Origin: Acidobacteriaceae bacterium TAA 166
GTDB lineage: Bacteria > Acidobacteriota > Terriglobia > Terriglobales > Acidobacteriaceae
Length of the DNA stretch: 64,000 nucleotides
NCBI GenBank assembly: GCA_000421065.1
Contig: ATWD01000001.1
Span: 1,103,501-1,167,500, forward strand
Direction: 5' to 3'
Positions within the stretch are counted from its first letter, which is position 1. Each line of letters opens with the position of its first letter. The notes beneath the pieces were generated by a model. The model was given only the letters and a program-made list of their open reading frames with translations. It had not been told where the DNA came from and ran no database searches. Positions 24,746 to 33,116 of the stretch are shown here, piece after piece. Made by a program: the position numbers and the translations under genes.

Positions 24746-24928
24746 GGCGCTGCCGCGCGGGCCCACTGCGCGTGGGGCGGTCACTTCGTGACGCGTAGTT
24801 GCCCTTCGGGGTGGGCTCCCGTTGGTCGCTTGAAGATTTTCATGCCGACCACGGGAGAGGCCCACGCCGAAGGCGGTACACGCGTCACAAAGTGACCCAC
24901 GCGCAGTGGGCCCGGCCGGCAGGCCATC
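24746..24928. repeat. Dispersed palindromic element (copy F)
   Basis: A 183-bp copy just after the rseP stop. The left terminus is GGCGCTGCCGCGCGGGCCC and the right terminus GGGCCCGGCCGGCAGGCC. The outer arms GGGGCGGTCACTTCGTGACGCGT and ACGCGTCACAAAGTGACC pair with each other. Confidence 0.85.
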
Positions 24929-24957
24929 GTCTTTCGTAAAAAGATTTGTGTTTAAAC

Positions 24958-24985
24958 AAAAAGTGGCCTCTTCAGACCGCTTTTT
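24958..24985. terminator. Bidirectional A/T-flanked hairpin terminator
   Basis: AAAAAGTGG and CCGCTTTTT pair (one G-T) around a 10-nt loop, giving a U-tract on both strands. It can end the rseP transcript and, in the other direction, the small membrane protein gene that stops at 25000. Confidence 0.6.
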
Positions 24986-24999
24986 GCATCTCTAAAGGC

Positions 25000-25149
25000 T
25001 CAGTCGTCCCCGCCGCTGACACGCCCCTGGTTTCTGGGCAAGACCGCGGGGCGTTGATCGGTGCGCTTCCACTTCGTCTTCCCCATCGTCACCGCGGCGA
25101 TTACGATCAGCAGAACAACGACGACACCACCCCATACGACAGGATTCAT
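25000..25149 (-). CDS. Small single-span membrane protein (49 residues)
   Basis: Reading the minus strand from the ATG at 25149 gives MNPVVWGGVVVVLLIVIAAV, then TMGKTKWKRTDQRPAVLPRN and a short tail ending in GGDD. This is one hydrophobic span followed by a basic, then polar C-terminus. A strong GGAGGTG ribosome site lies 6 bp before the ATG and a hairpin terminator follows the stop. The function is unknown. It lies between rseP (convergent) and the DHH phosphoesterase gene, whose stop is 75 bp upstream of this start. Confidence 0.65.
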   Translation of the reverse strand: MNPVVWGGVVVVLLIVIAAVTMGKTKWKRTDQRPAVLPRNQGRVSGGDD

Positions 25150-25223
25150 CGCAGCACCTCCACGTTCATGTGAGGGCCGCCGTGTCTGTTCGGTTGCTTT
25201 TAGCGATATTTCAGTAATTTGCC

Positions 25224-26276
25224 TTAGGCCGTCTCTCGCGCCTGCAGCTCCGCGACGATCTCCCCGGCCGCCCGACGGGCATCCTCTTCACGGTCGGGAG
25301 AAAAGCTGATGGCTCCCACCCTCGCGTGCCCGCCTCCACCGTAACGTTCGCAGATCACCGCCAGGTTCGCGAGCTTTTCGGCAGGAATCGGTGTCCACGG
25401 ATTGGTGCCGACCGAGACCTTGGTCCGGAAGCTCGATTTGCTTAGCCCCACGTTGTAGGTTCCTTCCGGGAACAGGTAGTAGGGGATGAACTTGTTGTAC
25501 CCCTCAGTGAGGTGGTCGGTGATATCGAAGGCAATCACACCACGCTCGAGCGCGGCTCGCTCGCCGATCAGCTTCAACGCGGCATGATGACGCTCCATCA
25601 GTGGGCCCAGCAGCGTCTGCACGAAAGGCTGGTCGAGCACCTGCTGTAGTGGCATCTCCGTCAGGAGAGGAATCAGCTTTTCGCCCAAGGTGTCGTCCTG
25701 CGTGCTCTCGATCACCATGGTCAGCTTCATGGCCGGGGAAGCCATCTCGACCGCGGCCTTTGCGCTCTCGTATTTGGCGCCGTCGACGATGTCGGCCCAG
25801 TGACGCAGCTCTTCAAGTCCCTTGGTGCTGAAGCCAAATTTATTGGCTGCAATATCGAGGATCAGGCCCGTGCAGGAGGTATAGCTGGGATCGTAGAACT
25901 TGCGCATCGCCTCGGATCCATCGGACTGACCGCGTTCGTAGCCGGCCTGGTCTTCCGGGGTCAGAAAGGCGCTGAGGTGATGGTCGAACCACCAGGTCAC
26001 CTTCTTCGATGCGGAGTACTTGAAGTCGACGATGGCATTTTCGCCATCGATGAACTCACGTTCGTCAAACAACGCGCCAGCCCGATGCACCAGGCCGTGA
26101 TAGAGGAAGCTCGAGGCCGTTCCAATACACTCCCGATGAAACCGCGTGAACACGGAGGCGGAACACGCCCCATCGAAGCACTTATCGTGGTAGAAGATCT
26201 TGCAATCCAAGCGGGAGCCCCCAAAGACTTGAGCGCCTGTCTGCGCGCTCGAAGCTTTTAGCTTATCTGGCCCCAT
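25224..26276 (-). CDS. DHH-family phosphoesterase
   Basis: About 350 residues from the ATG at 26276 (MGPDKLKASS); an in-frame upstream extension to 26348 runs into the divergent promoter region. The motifs are FYHDKCFDG near the N-terminus, AIVDFKYS, the DHH triad in WWFDHHLSAF, and C-terminal GGGGHARVGAI typical of DHHA1. Members hydrolyse phosphodiesters: short oligonucleotides, cyclic dinucleotides or inorganic polyphosphates. There are no GGDEF or PAS domains, so it is not a full GdpP. It may degrade nanoRNA or pApA-type products. It is divergent from the CPBP protease gene. Confidence 0.85.
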   Translation of the reverse strand: MGPDKLKASSAQTGAQVFGGSRLDCKIFYHDKCFDGACSASVFTRFHRECIGTASSFLYHGLVHRAGALFDEREFIDGENAIVDFKYSASKKVTWWFDHHLSAFLTPEDQAGYERGQSDGSEAMRKFYDPSYTSCTGLILDIAANKFGFSTKGLEELRHWADIVDGAKYESAKAAVEMASPAMKLTMVIESTQDDTLGEKLIPLLTEMPLQQVLDQPFVQTLLGPLMERHHAALKLIGERAALERGVIAFDITDHLTEGYNKFIPYYLFPEGTYNVGLSKSSFRTKVSVGTNPWTPIPAEKLANLAVICERYGGGGHARVGAISFSPDREEDARRAAGEIVAELQARETA

Positions 26277-26377
26277 GGCAACCGCCAAGCCTTCCGAGTC
26301 TCTTGGCCTCCGCAACGGAGAAGGCACCTCGTATATCCTCGACAGCAAGCCACCTTGGCCCGTTGTGAGGCTTCTGT

Positions 26378-27409
26378 TTGTCGGAGAGCAACTTCGAACC
26401 TGTAACTCGCTCCGCCCCCTCCTCCCATTCGCGGATCTTCTTCGGTCCCGATGGCCTTCGCGCCGGATGGAGCCTGCTGATCGCCATCATTATGTTCATG
26501 GCGTGGGGATGGGCCCTCTCAACCCTCGTTCATGCAAGCGGCCTAGTTCCGCGACATGCCATGGAGCATGCGCCCGGTCCCCGGCCGGTCTTTGTCGGCG
26601 AGCTTGCGATTTTTTTGGCCGTCTTGATTACGACCTTTTCCATGGCTCGCATCGAGCATCGCCCGGTCGGCGTCTATGGCCTTGGAGGAGTACGCAAACT
26701 TCCGCGCCTGCTTGCGGGAGCCGTTACGGGACTGCTGGCCATCTCGCTGCTGGTCTTCCTGCTTCTGAAGTCGGGACTGCTTGTCATCGACCGCCAACTT
26801 CTGGCAGGAACGGAGGCGCTTCGCTACGCTCTCGCCTGGATTCCAGGGTTTCTTGCCATCGGCTTCTTTGAGGAGTCTCTATTTCGCGGATACCTGCAGT
26901 ACACGCTCGCTCGCGGCCTCGCGGGCCTGGCGCGGTCTCTTCCCGGCAATCGCGATCCACGCGCGCTCGGCTTCTGGGCGGCCGCGCTGATTGTCTCCTT
27001 CGGCTTTGGAGCCGTGCATGGCTCGAACCCTGGAGAGAGTCCCGCGGGACTGGTGTGCGCCGGTCTTGCCTCGCTGCTGTTCTGCTTCAGCCTGTGGCGT
27101 ACCGGCTCGCTCTGGTGGGCCGTGGGAATGCACGCCGCGTGGGACTATGGACAGTCGTTCGTCTTTGGCGTTGCAGACAGCGGAGCCCTCTTCGGGCATC
27201 GCCTTCTCGAGACTCATCCCCTCGGCGCTCCTCTTCTCAGCGGAGGTGCGACCGGCCCGGAGGGAAGCATCTTCTGCCTTCTCCCCCTGGCGCTGATGGC
27301 GCTTCTGATCCACTTCACCCAGCCACGGACTGAGAGTAGCTATGCCAGCCTGATGCAAGACGATGGCCTGCCGGTCGGGCCCACTGCGCGTGGGGCGGTC
27401 ACTTCGTGA
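26378..27409 (+). CDS. CPBP-family intramembrane metalloprotease
   Basis: The 343-residue polytopic membrane protein has the CAAX/Abi motifs: FFEESLFRGYLQ (EExxxR), VSFGFGAVHGSNP and WWAVGMHAAWDYGQ, supplying the metal ligands. The start appears to be TTG at 26378 (MSESNFEPVT), with GTGAGG 7 bp upstream. Family members process prenylated proteins or peptides, or give bacteriocin self-immunity; the substrate here is unknown. The last 15 residues ([15 protein letters not shown]) and the stop codon are encoded by repeat copy G, so the original C-terminus was probably different. It is convergent with the antiporter gene. Confidence 0.85.
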   Translation: MSESNFEPVTRSAPSSHSRIFFGPDGLRAGWSLLIAIIMFMAWGWALSTLVHASGLVPRHAMEHAPGPRPVFVGELAIFLAVLITTFSMARIEHRPVGVYGLGGVRKLPRLLAGAVTGLLAISLLVFLLLKSGLLVIDRQLLAGTEALRYALAWIPGFLAIGFFEESLFRGYLQYTLARGLAGLARSLPGNRDPRALGFWAAALIVSFGFGAVHGSNPGESPAGLVCAGLASLLFCFSLWRTGSLWWAVGMHAAWDYGQSFVFGVADSGALFGHRLLETHPLGAPLLSGGATGPEGSIFCLLPLALMALLIHFTQPRTESSYASLMQDDGLPVGPTARGAVTS

Positions 27410-27550
27410 CGCATATGTCGGCTTCGCCATAGCCTCCCTTCGTTTCGGCGCGAAGATTTATGCAAGCGACCAACGGGAGCCCCACCCCAAAGGGCAACTA
27501 CGCGTCACGAATTGACCGCCCCACGCGCAGTGGGCCCGGCCGGCAGGCCT
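27362..27550. repeat. Dispersed palindromic element (copy G)
   Basis: A 189-bp copy with GGCCTGCCGG-type termini at both ends (GATGGCCTGCCGGTCGGGCC left, CCCGGCCGGCAGGCC right). Its first 48 bp are translated as the end of the CPBP protease. The left inner arm is of the GTCGGCTTCGCC type and the right of the GGGAGCCCCACCCC type. Confidence 0.88.
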
Positions 27551-27557
27551 TCTCTAA

Positions 27558-29168
27558 TCAGCCCTGGATCTTGGTCTCTTCGAAGTCCAGCTCGCGCTCG
27601 ATCTTCCGCAGAACGTCATCGCTGATCTTGCCCTGATCGCGCAGCCAGATCACGGTTCTGCGTTCCACCTGCGCGGCTCCAAGAGTCGCCCGGCGCAGGC
27701 AGTGGTAGACCTCTGCCTTCGAGACTCCGGGATCTTCTTCTTCATCGCTGACATCGGCCAACCTGTGCTCGTAGCGGTCGATCAGGTCGTTGTAGGCGTG
27801 CTCGTAGGCGTCGTCGTTCTCGCTTCGCTCCTTTTCGAGGTAGGCGATCGCCTCCCGGATCGAAAGCTCGCGGGCATAACGCTCTTCCGGCTCCATGCCT
27901 TCTTCGCCGGAGAGGCCGAGAGCCCGGATGATCGAAGGCAGGGTCAGCCCCTGCAGAACGAGCGTCACCAGGATCACAGAAAAGGTCAGGAAGACGATCA
28001 GGTTGCGCTGGCTGAACTCAACACCGTTGATCGTCTCAGGGACCGAGACCGCTGCAGCCAGAGCGATGACGCCACGCATTCCCGTCCAACCGATGACAAA
28101 GGTCTCCGGCCCCGTGATCTTCTCCTCTTTCGCCTGCAAATGGCGAAGCCTCTGCATGAAGTTTGAGAACTTGATGGCCGGAGTCACCCAGATGATGCGC
28201 AGCACGATCAACGTAATGCTGAAGATGGCTCCATACTCCACCAGGGTCAGGAAGTGGAAGCCGCCCTTGATTCCCGCGAGGACATAGGGCATCTGCAGCC
28301 CGATCATGATGAAGACGATGCCATTCAACACGAAGGTCATCGCCTCCCAGGCGCCGAGGATCTGAATCCGGACGCTGGGTGAGAAAATTCGGGCGCTTTG
28401 GCGGCTCAGGTAAAGCCCGGCGGCGACCACGGCAAGTACTCCCGAGGCCTTAGCCTCCTCGCCCGCGAGATATGCCGCATAGGGAACGACCAAGCTGAGG
28501 ACCATCTCGACCGGGCCGTTGTCGATGTAATGCTCGAATGTCGCCACGATGATTCCGATCACCAGACCGATCGCCAGGCCGCCGACGATCAGGTAGATCA
28601 GCCGCAGCGTGCCTTCGCCGGCGGAGGGAAGATCGCCGCGCTCGAGCAGACGCAGACCGATCTCAAGCGCCAGCAGGCCGGTGGCGTCGTTGAGCAGGCT
28701 CTCTCCCTCGAGGATGTCGACGATTCTTCGCGGCAGGCCAAGCGACTTCGCGATGGAGGTGGCTGCAATCGCATCGGTGGTCGAGAGCACGGCTCCCAGA
28801 AGGAAGCCCGCCTTCCAGTCCAGTGCCGAGACGAAGCGGTCGGAGAACTCCGCGACGCCCCACACGGTGAAGCCCACCAGCCCCACGGCCAGCATCGAGA
28901 TGATCAGCAGGTTGTTGCGAAAGTCTCGCCAGGAGACTGTCCACGCCGAGGAGTACAGCAGCGGAGGAAGAAAGATGACGAAGACAAAGTTCGGATCGAG
29001 GGGGATTCTGGGCATGTGCGGGATGAAGCTCAACGAGAGCCCGGCAAGCACAAGCATGATCGGGTAAGGCACCTTGATCCTGTGGGCCATGACGGCAAAG
29101 CCCGCCACCAAGACCAGCAGCAGCAGAACCACTCTTTCGATGGCATGGAGACTGGCGACTGACTCCAA
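27558..29168 (-). CDS. CPA1-family Na+(K+)/H+ antiporter
   Basis: A 536-residue inner-membrane protein with about 12 segments. The family signature is clear: FLPPLLYSSAWTVSW, then STTDAIAATSIAKSLGLP with the ion-binding Asp, and ILEGESLLNDATGLLALEI with the conserved E and ND. A membrane Arg motif (GWTGMRGVIALAAA) follows, and then a soluble acidic C-terminal tail (about 425-536) of the kind that regulates such antiporters. The start is TTG at 29168, justified by AGGAGG 8 bp upstream. The role is cytoplasmic pH and sodium homeostasis. It is divergent from the penicillin acylase gene. Confidence 0.92.
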   Translation of the reverse strand: MESVASLHAIERVVLLLLVLVAGFAVMAHRIKVPYPIMLVLAGLSLSFIPHMPRIPLDPNFVFVIFLPPLLYSSAWTVSWRDFRNNLLIISMLAVGLVGFTVWGVAEFSDRFVSALDWKAGFLLGAVLSTTDAIAATSIAKSLGLPRRIVDILEGESLLNDATGLLALEIGLRLLERGDLPSAGEGTLRLIYLIVGGLAIGLVIGIIVATFEHYIDNGPVEMVLSLVVPYAAYLAGEEAKASGVLAVVAAGLYLSRQSARIFSPSVRIQILGAWEAMTFVLNGIVFIMIGLQMPYVLAGIKGGFHFLTLVEYGAIFSITLIVLRIIWVTPAIKFSNFMQRLRHLQAKEEKITGPETFVIGWTGMRGVIALAAAVSVPETINGVEFSQRNLIVFLTFSVILVTLVLQGLTLPSIIRALGLSGEEGMEPEERYARELSIREAIAYLEKERSENDDAYEHAYNDLIDRYEHRLADVSDEEEDPGVSKAEVYHCLRRATLGAAQVERRTVIWLRDQGKISDDVLRKIERELDFEETKIQG

Positions 29169-29276
29169 AGCAGTAATCCTCCTTTCCCTGACGACCTCAG
29201 TAAAACAAAATTTCGAGGTGCGTGTCGTGGGGGCAAAGTGACTGGCAGGTTGATTGGTCTTTGCGATGGAGCCTTT

Positions 29277-32003
29277 ATGCCGCTCGAAAAGAGAAAGGCT
29301 GGAGGTTCAAACCCGTTCGCCCAGCATATAGACTCTGCATTAGCGATGATCCGTCCCGATCCCAACGCCGAGCCGATCCTGGTCCCCCGCCGCCTCCCGA
29401 ACGATTCCAACCGTAAGCCCTCGCGAGTCTCGAAGTACCTCACCATCATCGTCGCCGTCCTTCTCATCCTGGGCCTTACCACCTTCTTCGCAGCGCGCAG
29501 CTTTATCCATCATGCGCTCGTCGTCGCACTGCCCCAGACCGATGGCACGCTCATCGTTCCCGGCCTCTCCGCTCCTGTTACGGTCCAGCGCGATGCCCAC
29601 GGCGTTCCTCACATCCGCGCCGCCTCGCTCGACGACCTCATCTTCGCGCAGGGATTCATCACCGCGCAGGATCGCCTCTTCCAGATGGATCTTCTGCGAC
29701 GCCACGCCGCAGGCGAGCTCGCACAGGTGCTTGGCCCAGGACTGGTCGAACACGACCGCATTCAACGCTACCTGCAGCTACGCGCAACGGCCGATCGTGC
29801 GGTCTCCACTCTGCCGGCGGAGCAGCTTCACTTTCTCGAGGCCTACTCGCGCGGCGTCAATGCCTCCATTGCAGGGCAGCACGATCATCTTCCGCTCGAG
29901 TTCCGCCTCCTGCGCTACGATCCCGCGCCCTGGACCTCCCGGGACTCCCTGCTCGTCGGCCTGGTGATGTTCCAGGACCTCACCAACAGCTTTCCCACCA
30001 AGCTCAGCCGCGAGGCCATCGCGGCGCATCTTCCACCCGAGCTCCTCGCCGACCTCTACCCGGTCGGCTCCTGGCGCGATCATCCGCCCGAGCAGCCCGT
30101 CGTCGACCTTACCGCTCCGCAGGAGCTTCCCGACATACCTCTCGACGAGTCGCAGTCGCGCTTAAATCGCCCCCGGCTCTCGACCGCTTCTCCCGAAGAT
30201 CTGCTCACCCTGGCCAGGGAGCTTGGCCCCATCTGTGACTCCTGTCTTGCAGGCTCGAATAACTGGGCGGTCTCCGGCACCCGCACAGCAACCGGAAAAC
30301 CATTGCTTTCAAACGACATGCACCTTGCCCACCGGGTGCCGGGAGTCTGGTACCAGGCAGAGCTCTCCTCGCCGGCGCCCTTCGGAAGCTTCCATGTCGC
30401 CGGAGTTTCGCTGCCCGGCTTCCCCTTCATCGTCGTGGGACACAACGATCACATCGCGTGGGGCTTCACCAATCTCGGCGCCGACCTTCAGGATATTTTT
30501 ATCGAGCACATCCGCGGCTCCGGAGCTTCTTCTGAATACCAATCGGCGGACCGGTCCTGGCACTCCTTGCTGCACCAGACCGAGGTCATCCACGTCCATG
30601 GCAAACCCGATGTCACCCTCGACGTCACCTCGACTCTCCACTCCGGCGTACCGACCCCCATTCTCTCTCCGCTGATTGCCAGCGAAAAACGCTCCCTGTC
30701 CCTGCGTTGGACCATCTATTCGCCTTCGACGCTCTCGGCCCCCTTCCTGCACATTAATGCGGCGAGCGACTGGCCGAGCTTTCTCGCCGCGTTCTCACAG
30801 TTTGGCGGACCGACGCAGAACGCCGTTTACGCGGACGATCAGGGTCACATCGGATATCACGCCGTGGGCTTCATTCCCATCCGCGGCAATCCCACGGCGC
30901 CAACAACACCGGCTCCCCCGACGCAGCCTGCGACGGCACCTGGATCGATCGAAGGAGCAGCGTCCTCCGCGACCCCCATCAGCCCTGTGCCGGTCGATGC
31001 GGTCGACGGTCACTATGACTGGATTGGAGCGATTCCCTTCGTCCAGCTGCCGCAGTCCTTCGATCCTCCGAACGGCGTACTGGCAACCGCGAACGCGCGC
31101 GTTACACCGGACGACTATCCCTACACCATCACCCTCAACTGGTCCGCGCCCTATCGCAACGAACGCATCTGGAAGCTTCTGCTCGGCCGAGAGCATCTGA
31201 CAGCAGCCGATTTGCTTACGATCCAGACCGACGTTTATTCCGACCTCGATCGCAACATCGCCCAGCGGCTGGCCTACTCCATCGATCACTCCTCGACGAA
31301 GGAGAAGCGACTTCATCAGGCTGCCGATATTCTTCGCGGCTGGGACGGACAGGTGCAGGCTGACACCCCCGCCGCACCGATCGTCAACGCCGCGCGCGAG
31401 GCGCTCTGGCAGCTGCTGCTTGAGCCTCGGCTGGGGAAAGAAGTTCATACCGACGCCCAAGGCAAGCCAGCTCCGCTGTGGAAGCTCTACAACTGGGGCG
31501 AGAAGAGCTACGCGGCCGAGCAGATTATTATGCACACGCCCGACCGCTGGCTTCCTCCCGGATACAGCAACTGGAACGATCTGCTGACGGCGGCCGTCTC
31601 CCAGGGGCTCATCGATGCCCACGCTCCCAGCGATCTCAGCCGATGGACGCAAGGGCAGGCCGCACCGGTCGAGATCGAACATCCCATCTACTCGAGCTCG
31701 CCCTTCCTGCGCGCCCTGATCGACAGGCCTACGGGAACCGGCGTCCGTCCGCAGAGCGGAGATGGCAGCACCATCAAGCAGGTAGGCCGCGCCTTTGGGC
31801 CGTCCGAGCGATTTACCGCCGATCTCGGCGATCTCGATCGCTCGACGATGAACATCGTTCTTGGAGAGTCGGAGAATCCGGTCAGCCCGTGGTTTCTCGA
31901 TCAATGGCCCATCTGGTATAACGGCACCACCCTTCCGATGCCTTTCACCACCGCAGCCGTACGCGCTGCCACGCGTCATACTCTGACCTTGAAGCCTCGT
32001 TAG
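29277..32003 (+). CDS. Penicillin acylase family (Ntn-hydrolase) protein
   Basis: About 908 residues from the ATG at 29277, which has GGAG 5 bp upstream; the longer frame from 29238 has no such site and an ATG at 29346 is a further option. One membrane anchor (LTIIVAVLLILGLTTFFAA) follows a basic N-terminus. The alpha-chain region contains DAHGVPHIRA and AQDRLFQMDLLRR. The autoprocessing site is AGSNNWAVSG, with catalytic Ser327 after Gly. The beta chain has LLSNDMHLAHRVPGVWYQAE and GHNDHIAWGFTN. A Pro/Thr/Ala-rich insertion (about residues 540-570) is unusual. The family hydrolyses amides, including acyl-homoserine lactones and beta-lactam side chains. It is convergent with murG. Confidence 0.92.
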   Translation: MPLEKRKAGGSNPFAQHIDSALAMIRPDPNAEPILVPRRLPNDSNRKPSRVSKYLTIIVAVLLILGLTTFFAARSFIHHALVVALPQTDGTLIVPGLSAPVTVQRDAHGVPHIRAASLDDLIFAQGFITAQDRLFQMDLLRRHAAGELAQVLGPGLVEHDRIQRYLQLRATADRAVSTLPAEQLHFLEAYSRGVNASIAGQHDHLPLEFRLLRYDPAPWTSRDSLLVGLVMFQDLTNSFPTKLSREAIAAHLPPELLADLYPVGSWRDHPPEQPVVDLTAPQELPDIPLDESQSRLNRPRLSTASPEDLLTLARELGPICDSCLAGSNNWAVSGTRTATGKPLLSNDMHLAHRVPGVWYQAELSSPAPFGSFHVAGVSLPGFPFIVVGHNDHIAWGFTNLGADLQDIFIEHIRGSGASSEYQSADRSWHSLLHQTEVIHVHGKPDVTLDVTSTLHSGVPTPILSPLIASEKRSLSLRWTIYSPSTLSAPFLHINAASDWPSFLAAFSQFGGPTQNAVYADDQGHIGYHAVGFIPIRGNPTAPTTPAPPTQPATAPGSIEGAASSATPISPVPVDAVDGHYDWIGAIPFVQLPQSFDPPNGVLATANARVTPDDYPYTITLNWSAPYRNERIWKLLLGREHLTAADLLTIQTDVYSDLDRNIAQRLAYSIDHSSTKEKRLHQAADILRGWDGQVQADTPAAPIVNAAREALWQLLLEPRLGKEVHTDAQGKPAPLWKLYNWGEKSYAAEQIIMHTPDRWLPPGYSNWNDLLTAAVSQGLIDAHAPSDLSRWTQGQAAPVEIEHPIYSSSPFLRALIDRPTGTGVRPQSGDGSTIKQVGRAFGPSERFTADLGDLDRSTMNIVLGESENPVSPWFLDQWPIWYNGTTLPMPFTTAAVRAATRHTLTLKPR

Positions 32004-32016
32004 TCGAGGGTATCTC

Positions 32017-33114
32017 TCAACGACCGGAGACGAGCCCCAGCGCCGTGGCCGCGATCTCCCTGACGGCATGAGGATGAGCGAGAGCGCGTGCCCGCTCGCC
32101 CATCGCGATCCTGCGATCGGCGTCGGAGAGCAGCGCCGAGAGAGTCTCGAGCAGCCGCGTCTCCGTCAGCTCCGCCTCGACGATCAGATCGGCCGCTCCC
32201 ACAGCGACGAAGGCTTCGGCGTTCTTTCGTTGATGGTCGTCTGCGGCCTGGGGAAACGGGATCAGCACCGCCGCACGTCCCGCCGCGGCAACCTCCGCGA
32301 CCGAGCTCGCCCCGCTGCGGCAGAGGATCAGGTCGGCCTCGGCGAACTGCGCGGCCATGTCGTCGAGGTAAGGCGTCACGCGCAGGCGTTCGAAGCCGAT
32401 ACCCGCTCGCCCGTAGGCGGCAAGTGTCGTCTCGCCATGCCGCGCTCCGGTCTGGTGCACGACCGAGAGCTCAGGAAACGTGTCCAGCAGCCGCCCCATA
32501 ATCTTCGGCATGGTCTCGTTGAGTACACGCGCTCCCTGGCTGGCCCCGAAGACCAGAAGACGGCGTGCCGGACCGGCGGTCTTTGGCGGAATGTCGAAGA
32601 ACTCCGGGCGCACCGGGGTTCCAGTGACGCGGGCGTTGCGGAAGTACTTCGTCGTCTCGGGAAGATTCACCGCGGCGGCCCTCACGCGTTTGCCGACAAG
32701 ACGGTTCGCTAGACCGGGAACTGCGTTGGGCTCGAAGGCCAGCGTGGGCACGCGAAGCAGAATCGCGGCCATCATCGCGGGGCCCGAGGCGTATCCGCCG
32801 ACGCCGATCACGACCTGTGGGCGGAAGCTTCGAAGCAGCTCGACGCAGCGAAGCACCCCCAACGGAAGATCGAAGAGCGTACGCGCACGCGTGGCGAAGC
32901 TCACGTTTTTAAGTTGGCCGACCTTGATCAGCTCAAGGGGGAATCCAGCCTCGGGAACCAGGCGCGTCTCGAGTCCCCTCGCGGTTCCCACAAAGCGAAC
33001 CTCAGCACCATGCGCGTCGCGAAGCTCGCGCGCAATGGCCAGCGCCGGGACCACATGGCCTCCGGTCCCTCCACCCGCGATAAGAACTCGTAGGCTGTTG
33101 CCTGCCGCTGCCAC
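32017..33114 (-). CDS. murG: UDP-GlcNAc:lipid I GlcNAc transferase
   Basis: The 365-residue protein is of normal length. It adds GlcNAc to lipid I to make lipid II on the inner face of the membrane. The N-terminal GGGTGGHVVPALAIA glycine loop binds lipid and the C-terminal domain has LILCRSGASSVAEVAAAGRAAVLIPFPQAADDHQ, the UDP-GlcNAc site. The start is GTG (rc CAC at 33112-33114), 2 bp after the ftsW stop. It is the last gene of the cluster here. Usually murC or ftsQ follows, but the next gene is the convergent acylase, 13 bp away. Confidence 0.96.
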   Translation of the reverse strand: MAAAGNSLRVLIAGGGTGGHVVPALAIARELRDAHGAEVRFVGTARGLETRLVPEAGFPLELIKVGQLKNVSFATRARTLFDLPLGVLRCVELLRSFRPQVVIGVGGYASGPAMMAAILLRVPTLAFEPNAVPGLANRLVGKRVRAAAVNLPETTKYFRNARVTGTPVRPEFFDIPPKTAGPARRLLVFGASQGARVLNETMPKIMGRLLDTFPELSVVHQTGARHGETTLAAYGRAGIGFERLRVTPYLDDMAAQFAEADLILCRSGASSVAEVAAAGRAAVLIPFPQAADDHQRKNAEAFVAVGAADLIVEAELTETRLLETLSALLSDADRRIAMGERARALAHPHAVREIAATALGLVSGR

Positions 33115-33116
33115 CG

